Assembly (NCBI RefSeq): GCF_002251855.1 | Contig: NZ_NOXW01000020.1 | Location: 62,001-126,000 of the forward strand | Length of the DNA: 64,000 nucleotides | Direction of reading: 5' to 3' | Origin: Rhodoferax sp. TH121 | GTDB lineage: Bacteria > Pseudomonadota > Gammaproteobacteria > Burkholderiales > Burkholderiaceae_C | Part shown: positions 58,300 to 64,000 of the stretch, in pieces | Position numbering within the stretch: the stretch's first letter is position 1 | How the letters are laid out: every line of letters starts with the position of its first letter | Notes under the pieces: model-generated | Databases searched by the model: none | Seen by the model: the letters and a program-made list of their open reading frames with translations, nothing else | Told to the model about the DNA's origin: nothing | Made by a program: the position numbers and the translations under genes

Positions 58300-58896
58300 A
58301 TGGACGATGACAGTCACCTGATCGAGCGCAAGACATCTGGCGAGGAAATTCTCAAAGGGCATTTTCTACACGCATTTCGTGACCAGGTGTTGCTGCCCAA
58401 TGGAAAGGCGGCAACGCGTGAATATGTGATCCACCCCGGTGCGGTAATGGTCATACCCTTGCTCGACGACGGCAGTGGGGGGCTCAAGTTGGTGTTGGAG
58501 CGCCAGTACCGTTACCCCGTAGAGCGCGTGATGATCGAGTTCCCGGCGGGCAAACTGGATGCAGGCGAAGGTGTACAGCGCTGTGCTGAGCGTGAATTGC
58601 TGGAAGAGACTGGTTACACGGCAGGCGCGTGGGCTCGGGCCGGTGTCATGCACCCTGTCATTTCGTATTCCACTGAGTTCATCGACATTTGGTTCGCTCG
58701 CGACTTGAAATTGGGGCCACGCAAGCTTGACGAGGGCGAGTTCCTCGATGTGTTCACCGCAACACCCACTGAATTCCTGCAGTGGTGCCGTGAAGGACGC
58801 GTCACCGATGCGAAGACCTTGGCCGGCGCACTCTGGGTCCAGAACGTGCTCAAAGGGAATTGGTCATTGGAGTGGGGCGCACCGTTGTCCGTCTGA
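58300..58896 (+). CDS. NUDIX hydrolase, ADP-ribose pyrophosphatase type
   Basis: 198 residues. The NUDIX box is complete: G-KLDAG-E-GVQRCAE-REL-LEE-TGY, giving the Mg-binding helix. Upstream are REYVIHPGAVMVIPLLDDG and LVLERQYRYPVERVMIEFPAG, as in ADP-ribose pyrophosphatases (NudF/TrgB-like). Probably hydrolyses ADP-ribose or a similar nucleotide. The ATG at 58300 lies 13 bases after DUF2818. Confidence 0.92.
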   Translation: MDDDSHLIERKTSGEEILKGHFLHAFRDQVLLPNGKAATREYVIHPGAVMVIPLLDDGSGGLKLVLERQYRYPVERVMIEFPAGKLDAGEGVQRCAERELLEETGYTAGAWARAGVMHPVISYSTEFIDIWFARDLKLGPRKLDEGEFLDVFTATPTEFLQWCREGRVTDAKTLAGALWVQNVLKGNWSLEWGAPLSV

Positions 58897-58909
58897 ACTG
58901 GGCCTTGGC

Positions 58910-59386
58910 ATGAAAGTCCTTGATCTCGCGTGCAGCCGGCATCACCTCTTTGAAGGCTGGTTTGCGTCGGAAGACGATTTCGTCAATCAGTGCCAGCTCG
59001 GTTTGGTGCAATGCCCTGTGTGCGCAGACCCGACGGTGGTGAAGAAGCTCAGTGCGCCGCGGCTTAACCTTTCGGGTGCACGTGAACCTCAGCCTTCTAC
59101 GCCTGCCCTGGCATCAGCCCCTAGCCCCACCCCACCTGCACGCATGGGTGAAGTGGAAACTGCGCTGGCCGCTGCCTGGATGGCCGTGGCCCGCCATGTG
59201 ATAGCGAACACCGCCGATGTGGGCGGCCAATTCGTGGAAGAAGCCCGCAAGATGCATTACGGCGAAGCGGAAGTGCGCAGCATCCGTGGGCAGGCCACCT
59301 TGGAACAGGCGCAGGAGCTGGTGGAGGAGGGCATTGAAGTCATGCCGCTCCTGTTGCCCGAGGCCTTGAAAGGCCCGCTCCAGTAG
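58910..59386 (+). CDS. DUF1178 family protein
   Basis: 158 residues. The N-terminus MKVLDLACSRHHLFEGWFAS and LVQCPVCADPTVVKKLSAPR show the family pattern, with a CPVC pair and an earlier Cys-x-x-His that may bind a metal. The middle is a Pro/Ala-rich linker, the C-terminus a helical domain (FVEEARKMHYGEAEVRSIRG). Function unknown. The stop codon lies in the loop of a hairpin shared with the convergent gdhA. Confidence 0.88.
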   Translation: MKVLDLACSRHHLFEGWFASEDDFVNQCQLGLVQCPVCADPTVVKKLSAPRLNLSGAREPQPSTPALASAPSPTPPARMGEVETALAAAWMAVARHVIANTADVGGQFVEEARKMHYGEAEVRSIRGQATLEQAQELVEEGIEVMPLLLPEALKGPLQ

Positions 59387-59393
59387 AGCGGGC
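59373..59393. terminator. Hairpin between convergent DUF1178 gene and gdhA
   Basis: GCCCGCTC (59373-59380) / GAGCGGGC (59386-59393) with a five-base loop CAGTA; the DUF1178 stop TAG straddles the loop and right arm. No T-run, so it is terminator-like rather than a classic terminator. Confidence 0.5.
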
Positions 59394-59400
59394 GCCCGCG

Positions 59401-60726
59401 TCAGGGGTACAGGCCGCGCAACTCGCGCGCGTGCAGTATGCGCTTGCAGGCGACGATGAAGGTGGCGGTGCGCAGGCTGACCTTGTGGTCTTGTGCCACG
59501 TTCCAGACGCCGGCAAAGGCCTCCTTCATGATGCGCACCAGGCGGGCATTGATCTCGTCCTCGCTCCAGAAGAAGCTGGAGAAATCCTGCACCCATTCAA
59601 AGTAGCTCACTGTCACACCGCCGGCATTGGCAATCACATCGGGCAATACCAGCACATTGCGCTCTTGCAGGATGTCGTCTGCCTCGGGGGTGGTCGGGCC
59701 GTTCGCGCCTTCGATGACCAGCTTGGCCTTGATGCGCCCGGCGTTCGCCTTGGTGATTTGCTGCTCCAGCGCAGCAGGAATCAGGATGTCGCAGTCCACA
59801 TCCCAGAAGGCATCATTCGCAAGGGTTTCGGCGGGTGTGAACCCAGCCACCGTTCCGTGCGCGGCCACGTGGGCCAGCAGTGCCGGCACATCCAGGCCGG
59901 ACTCTTTGTAGATGGTGCCGCCGTGGTCCTGCACCGCCACCACACGGGCGCCAGCTTGTGCAAACAGCTTGCCGGCGATACCGCCCACGTTGCCAAAACC
60001 TTGCACAGCCACACGCGCTTTGGAAACATCCAGGCCGATGTGCTGCGCGGCTTCCACGCCCACGGTGTAGACGCCGCGGCCTGTAGCCTCGCGCCGGCCC
60101 AAGGAGCCACCCAGGTCGATCGGCTTACCAGTCACCACACCGGTGGCGGTGGCGCCTTCGTTCATGGAGTAGGTGTCCATCATCCAGGCCATCACCTGTT
60201 CATTGGTGTTCACGTCAGGTGCCGGGATGTCCTTGGTGGGCCCGATGATGATGCCGATCTCGCTGGTGTAGCGGCGCGTCAAGCGTTCCAGCTCACCGCG
60301 TGACAGTGTCTTGGGATCGACGCGGATGCCGCCCTTGGCCCCGCCGTAAGGCACGTTCACTGCCGCGTTCTTGATAGACATCCATGCTGACAGGGCCATC
60401 ACTTCCGACAGCGTCACATCCTGGTGAAAACGCACTCCGCCCTTGCCGGGGCCGCGCGAGGTATTGTGCTGCACGCGGTAGCCCTCAAAGTGGGCTACGG
60501 TGCCGTTGTCGAGCTGAATAGGCACATCCACGATCAGTGCGCGTTTGGGGCGCTTGAGGGTTTCGGCCCAGCGGGCCAGGTGGCCCAGGTAGGGTGTGAC
60601 GCGGTCGACTTGTTGCAGGTAAATGCCCCAGGGGCCCAAGTGATCGGCCTGCAGGTAAGAGGGCAGCGCATGGGTGGTGGCTGCGGGATGTGCGGGAGAC
60701 GCCGGGTTAGCGTGGTGTTGCGACAT
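59401..60726 (-). CDS. gdhA: Glutamate dehydrogenase
   Basis: 441 residues, Glu/Leu/Phe/Val dehydrogenase family; interconverts glutamate with 2-oxoglutarate and ammonium. N-terminal substrate domain with [19 protein letters not shown] and the catalytic lysine in [13 protein letters not shown]; Rossmann domain with [19 protein letters not shown]. The family symbol covers both NAD- and NADP-dependent forms; the cofactor was not determined. AAGGAG before the ATG at 60726. May take ammonium made by NirBD. Confidence 0.93.
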   Translation of the reverse strand: MSQHHANPASPAHPAATTHALPSYLQADHLGPWGIYLQQVDRVTPYLGHLARWAETLKRPKRALIVDVPIQLDNGTVAHFEGYRVQHNTSRGPGKGGVRFHQDVTLSEVMALSAWMSIKNAAVNVPYGGAKGGIRVDPKTLSRGELERLTRRYTSEIGIIIGPTKDIPAPDVNTNEQVMAWMMDTYSMNEGATATGVVTGKPIDLGGSLGRREATGRGVYTVGVEAAQHIGLDVSKARVAVQGFGNVGGIAGKLFAQAGARVVAVQDHGGTIYKESGLDVPALLAHVAAHGTVAGFTPAETLANDAFWDVDCDILIPAALEQQITKANAGRIKAKLVIEGANGPTTPEADDILQERNVLVLPDVIANAGGVTVSYFEWVQDFSSFFWSEDEINARLVRIMKEAFAGVWNVAQDHKVSLRTATFIVACKRILHARELRGLYP

Positions 60727-60830
60727 GAATGCTCCTTGTGGTTGTCGTCATGGCCCGCAATGTAGGCGGGCCACAGCGACCTGTCCAAGGCCACTTCATT
60801 TGCAAACTATGCAAAAAATTAATAACGATG

Positions 60831-61235
60831 TCAGGCCCGAACGTCCAGAATGCGCCCGGTGGATTGTCCCTGGCTGTTCAGCACCGGGGGCGTGTCGCCG
60901 TCCTGCTTGAGTGGGTTGCCGCTGGCCGCAAACTTGGGGCTGGCCGTGGTGTACATGCGTTCCAGAAAATTCTGTGTGGCCGGCGGCACTTCGCTGCTGG
61001 GGCGGCGAAATGCGCTCGTGTAGGTACTGTCCTTGGCTTGGCCGGCAGCACTGAGTGAGCGCGCGGTCTGATTTTTGTCCTGTGCCTCACGCTCGGCATC
61101 GTCAGCCTGCGCACGCAAATCGCTGGCCCGCGCCTCTGCAGAGTCAGCTTCGCGTCGCGCCTGCTCAATACGCGCCTTGCTCAGCGTCGCTTGCAAGGAC
61201 GGCGATGCCGAGTTGGTAGCGGTGATGGCGACCAT
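60831..61235 (-). CDS. Hypothetical protein with predicted coiled coil
   Basis: 134 residues, no family recognised. Residues about 18-60 are a charged helix rich in Ala, Arg, Glu and Asp (ARIEQARREADSAEARASDL), probably a coiled coil. The C-terminus PVLNSQGQSTGRILDVRA resembles the end of the next small protein. No signal peptide is seen. It follows that gene by 21 bases on the same strand. Confidence 0.7.
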   Translation of the reverse strand: MVAITATNSASPSLQATLSKARIEQARREADSAEARASDLRAQADDAEREAQDKNQTARSLSAAGQAKDSTYTSAFRRPSSEVPPATQNFLERMYTTASPKFAASGNPLKQDGDTPPVLNSQGQSTGRILDVRA

Positions 61236-61256
61236 GGCCGCAGGCTCCGTGGCGGC

Positions 61257-61454
61257 TCAGGCGGTGACGTTGAGCAGCTGGCCGGTGGTTTGCCCTTGGG
61301 TGTTGACCACGGGTTTGGGCTTGGGTTCTTCGGTCTTTTGGCGTTCAGCTGCTTTGGCCTGGAGTTCGCGTTGCTGCGTTTCCCGCACTTCCTGGGTGCG
61401 CTGGGCCGCTTGGGTCTGCTGTACCTGCTGGGGCTTGGCTTTGCTGACGTCCAT
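61257..61454 (-). CDS. Small Gln-rich hypothetical protein
   Basis: 65 residues, no family recognised. MDVSKAKPQQVQQTQAAQRT opens a Gln/Thr/Arg/Glu-rich helix, followed by a basic Pro segment and the C-terminus PVVNTQGQTTGQLLNVTA. The ATG at 61454 is chosen over one 19 codons upstream because GGAGAACGGT precedes it (GGAG eleven bases before). First of a two-gene unit with the coiled-coil protein. Confidence 0.7.
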   Translation of the reverse strand: MDVSKAKPQQVQQTQAAQRTQEVRETQQRELQAKAAERQKTEEPKPKPVVNTQGQTTGQLLNVTA

Positions 61455-61539
61455 ACCGTTCTCCTGCGAGTTGAATGCCTCGATTTTAGGCACTTTGCCC
61501 CCGCTTTTCAATGCTATGTCCAGCGCAGGTCGTGCTCAC

Positions 61540-63318
61540 TCAAGCGTTGAATTGCAGTGCCGCCAGCCCGGCATATACACCGCCGCGCGCCACCAGTTCG
61601 GCGTGCGTGCCCTGTTCCACCAGCTGGCCGTGGTCCAGCACCACGATCAGGTCGGCCTTTTGCACCGTGGCGAGGCGGTGGGCAATCACCAGCGTGGTGC
61701 GGTCGCGCATGGCACTCTCCAGCGCGGCCTGCACCATGCGTTCGCTCTCGGCGTCCAGCGCGCTGGTGGCTTCGTCCAGCAGGAGCAGGGGCGGGTTCTT
61801 GAGCATGGCGCGGGCAATGGCGATGCGTTGGCGCTGCCCGCCGGAGAGCCGCACGCCGCGCTCGCCAAGGAAGGTGTCGTAGCCCAGGGGCAGGGCGCTG
61901 ATGAACTCGTGGGCGAAGGCGGCCTGGGCGGCGGTTTTTACCTCGGCATCGGTGGCGTCTGGCTTGCCATAGCGGATGTTTTCCAGCGCCGTGCTGGAGA
62001 AGATCACCGCGTCTTGCGGCACGATGCCCACGCGCTGGCGCAGTGCGTCCAGCGCCATGTCGCGCGTGCCCATGCCGTCCAGCAAGATGCGGCCACCCTG
62101 CGGGTCGTAGTAGCGCAGCAGCAGCTGGAATACCGTGCTCTTGCCCGCTCCGCTGGGGCCGACGATGGCTACGGTCTGGCCGGGTTGCACGTTCAGGCTG
62201 AAGTTTTGCAGCGCGGGTTGCAAAGGGCGTGACGGGTAATGGAAGTCAATAGCTTCAAATTTGATAGCACTCCCCGCAGAGGGCATGGGGGCTAGCTGCG
62301 GTTTTGAGGGTGAAGTAATGGGCGACTGTGTGTTCAGCAGCTCCATCAGCCGCTCGGTGGCGCCTGCTGCGCGCAGCAGGTCGCCATAGACCTCGCCCAG
62401 CACCGCAAAAGCGCTGGCCAGGATGATCACGTACACCACAGTCTGCCCCAGATGGCCGGCGGTGATACGGCCTTCGGCCACCGCCTGGGTGCCCTGGTAC
62501 AGGCCCCACAGCAGCGCTGCACTGGTGGCAATGATGATGAAGGCCACCAGCACCGAGCGCATCAGGCTGCGCTTGGTGGCGGTCGCAAAGGCGTTGTCGG
62601 TGGAGGTGACAAAGCGCACCGTCTCGCGCCCTTCGGCGGTGTAGCTTTGCACCACGGGAATTGCGTTGAGCACCTCGGCCGCAATCGCGCTGGAGTCGGC
62701 CACCCGGTCCTGGCTGGCGCGTGAGAGTTTGCGCACCCGCCGGCCGAACCACAGGCTGGGCATCACGATGAGCACCAGCACCGCCAGCACCTGCAGCATC
62801 ACCACCGGGTTGGTCCACACCAGCACGGCCAGCGCGCCCACGCCCATCACCGCGTTGCGCAGTCCCATGCTCAGCGACGAGCCCACCACGGTTTGCACCA
62901 GCGTGGTATCGGCCGACAGGCGCGAGAGCACCTCGCCGGTTTGCGTGGTCTCAAAAAACTCCGGGCTCTGTTTGAGCACATGGCCGTAGACCGCGTTGCG
63001 CAGGTCGGCGGTCACGCGCTCGCCCAGCCAGCTGACCATGTAAAACCGCGCTGCCGAAAAAAGGCCCAGCGCCACCGCCACTGCAAACAGCGCAGCAAAG
63101 TGATCGCGCAGCGCCATCATCTGCGCCCCCTTGTCGGTCTGCACCAGCCCGCCGTCAATCAGGCTGCGCAGCGCGATCGGGAAGGCCAGCGTGGCGCCCG
63201 CTGCCAGCACCAGAAACACCAGCGCCATGCCAATGCGCCCCCGGTAGGGCCGCAGAAACGGCAGCAGGCCGGAGAGGGATTGGGGGTTGCTGGCTTTGGG
63301 GCGGTCGGATGAAGTCAT
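61540..63318 (-). CDS. ABC exporter with fused membrane and ATPase domains (MsbA-like)
   Basis: 592 residues; half-transporter that works as a dimer, probably exporting a lipid or hydrophobic compound. Six-helix membrane domain (about 30-320), then ATPase domain with Walker A GPSGAGKSTVFQLLL, Q-loop VPQDAVIFSS, signature LSGGQRQRIAIARA, Walker B LLLLDEATSALD and H-loop IAHRL. The linker between the domains (about 340-355, PITSPSKPQLAPMPSAGSAI) is encoded by an antisense copy of the dispersed repeat (62252-62299). Substrate not determined. Confidence 0.92.
   Translation of the reverse strand: MTSSDRPKASNPQSLSGLLPFLRPYRGRIGMALVFLVLAAGATLAFPIALRSLIDGGLVQTDKGAQMMALRDHFAALFAVAVALGLFSAARFYMVSWLGERVTADLRNAVYGHVLKQSPEFFETTQTGEVLSRLSADTTLVQTVVGSSLSMGLRNAVMGVGALAVLVWTNPVVMLQVLAVLVLIVMPSLWFGRRVRKLSRASQDRVADSSAIAAEVLNAIPVVQSYTAEGRETVRFVTSTDNAFATATKRSLMRSVLVAFIIIATSAALLWGLYQGTQAVAEGRITAGHLGQTVVYVIILASAFAVLGEVYGDLLRAAGATERLMELLNTQSPITSPSKPQLAPMPSAGSAIKFEAIDFHYPSRPLQPALQNFSLNVQPGQTVAIVGPSGAGKSTVFQLLLRYYDPQGGRILLDGMGTRDMALDALRQRVGIVPQDAVIFSSTALENIRYGKPDATDAEVKTAAQAAFAHEFISALPLGYDTFLGERGVRLSGGQRQRIAIARAMLKNPPLLLLDEATSALDAESERMVQAALESAMRDRTTLVIAHRLATVQKADLIVVLDHGQLVEQGTHAELVARGGVYAGLAALQFNA
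62252..62299 (+). repeat. 48-base dispersed repeat, copy G (inside MsbA-like gene)
   Basis: Head GCTTCAAATTTGATAGC, ACTCCCCGCA, ten variable bases, GGGCTAGCTGC. Antisense to the host gene and open in its frame. Confidence 0.75.
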
Positions 63319-63381
63319 GGCAGCCTAGGTGGGGACGAGGGCGGTAGAGGCAAGGCAGGTCGAGAAATATAGTCAAATATG

Positions 63382-63429
63382 CCTTTGGCCTCCGTCATTA
63401 TTGCGTGAGCAGCTATTGAATTTGTAGCG
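63382..63429 (-). repeat. 48-base dispersed repeat, copy H (between MsbA-like gene and the partial gene)
   Basis: Minus strand: head GCTACAAATTCAATAGC, TGCTCACGCA, ten variable bases, AGGCCAAAGGC. Lies in the 148-base gap between two same-strand genes. Confidence 0.8.
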
Positions 63430-63466
63430 TTTGTTTTTCGGTTTGTTGCGGTATGTTGCTGTGCCT

Positions 63467-64000
63467 TTAGAGCTTCAGGGCTGCTGCATACCCCGTCATC
63501 TCCAGGTAGCCGCGCCCCACTAGCGTGCCTTTGCTGTCCCATACTTCGCTCAGGCCTTCCCAGTAGATGGCGCCGGTAGAGCTGCGACTGTCGAGCTCCT
63601 GGTTGTCGATAACGGCCTTCACGGTATAGAAATCGCCCGCGGTGCGCACCACCCATTCCACGGGGTAGCTGGCACGGCTCATGGGGCTGCGCCAGCTGCG
63701 CACAGGGCGGAACAGCACCTCGCCGCGCGAGAAGGCATACCGTGCGCCGGCCGCGCTGCGGAAGGAGCCACCGTCCCATAAAACGCCGCCTTGCCGGTCG
63801 CGCAGCTGAAAGGCGGTCAGTGCGCTGCCGTCGAACAGGTTGATGCCAATCCAGTCCCAGCCCACGGCCTGCGGATGCAGCACTTCTTGGCTCCATTCGT
63901 GGTCCAGCCAAGCGGTGCTGCCGGCCTCCAGCGCCCGTGTCTGACCCTGCAGGGTGATGCTGCCACTGACCTGCAGCTGTGGCACGCTGTAGTAGTAGCT
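63467..64000 (-). CDS. AttH/CrtC-like hydrolase family protein (N-terminus outside window)
   Basis: The last 177 residues of a longer protein; the frame is open to the window edge (SYYYSVPQLQVSG). WLDHEWSQEVLHP followed by GWDWIGINLFDGSALTAFQL is the signature of the AttH / carotenoid 1,2-hydratase-like lipocalin family, with conserved His-Glu-Trp. Later parts (YPVEWVVRTAGDFYTVKAV, GAIYWEGLSEVW, GRGYLEMTGY) are also typical. In many proteobacteria such proteins are encoded near a FtsX-like permease and are exported; that part would lie beyond 64000. Confidence 0.82.
   Translation of the reverse strand, partial: SYYYSVPQLQVSGSITLQGQTRALEAGSTAWLDHEWSQEVLHPQAVGWDWIGINLFDGSALTAFQLRDRQGGVLWDGGSFRSAAGARYAFSRGEVLFRPVRSWRSPMSRASYPVEWVVRTAGDFYTVKAVIDNQELDSRSSTGAIYWEGLSEVWDSKGTLVGRGYLEMTGYAAALKL

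Overview
The window is a chromosomal segment of a Gram-negative betaproteobacterium, most likely a Comamonadaceae member close to Rhodoferax, Polaromonas or Acidovorax. The reasons are protein families and gene order typical of Burkholderiales (suhB-trmJ-cysE; rpsO-pnp-qor-tpiA-secG-tRNA-Leu-nuoA to nuoN, then DUF2818, NUDIX and DUF1178 genes), the high GC content, and the general likeness of the proteins. This placement is a judgement from recalled families, not a database result. I see no IS element, prophage, plasmid gene or CRISPR array.

Layout. Positions 1-3.4 kb hold two overlapping c-di-GMP signalling genes, the first cut by the window edge. 3.4-11.8 kb is housekeeping (suhB, trmJ, cysE, mogA, darP, pmbA, a DUF4399 protein, yqeY, rpsU, a YhiN-type flavoprotein). 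12-34.6 kb is a nitrate and nitrite assimilation region. The minus-strand set nirB / tandem-PilJ protein / nirD / nasA / ybiB / cobA / PilJ-MCP-like protein is divergent from a REC-ANTAR-PilJ-PilJ regulator and a PP2C-kinase membrane protein. After katG and three small or uncharacterised genes come narK, nrtC, nrtB, nrtA, an unknown gene and nasT. 34.7-38.4 kb has a GNAT enzyme, tsaD, hsp20 and an ABC binding protein. 38.5-58 kb is rpsO-pnp, qor-tpiA-secG, tRNA-Leu(GAG) and the complete fourteen-gene complex I operon. 58-64 kb has DUF2818, NUDIX, DUF1178, gdhA, two tiny paired proteins, an MsbA-like exporter and a partial AttH/CrtC-like gene.

How the nitrate genes fit together. NrtABC and NarK import nitrate, NasA reduces it to nitrite, NirBD reduces nitrite to ammonium, CobA supplies precursor for the siroheme of NirB, and GdhA further along can interconvert ammonium and glutamate. 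Reading the leaders by hand, I find sigma-54 -24/-12 promoters in front of nirB, nrtA, narK and the PP2C-kinase gene. Just downstream of the first three predicted starts are small hairpins. Those of nirB (two), nrtA (one) and narK (one) have six-base loops with A at position 1 and G at position 4, the signature of RNA bound by ANTAR antiterminators. The nrtA leader then has a strong intrinsic terminator. Two ANTAR proteins are encoded here: NasT, and an unusual one fused to two PilJ-type (nitrate-sensor-like) domains. Two more PilJ-domain proteins lie in the nirB operon. This sensor and antitermination circuit is the most interesting system in the window.

The second striking item is a dispersed 48-base element, ten copies in 64 kb, which aligns without any gap. 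Five copies lie inside genes, read in different frames and on both strands, and appear to add linker peptide to TrmJ, a YhiN-type flavoprotein, YbiB, NrtB and an MsbA-like exporter.
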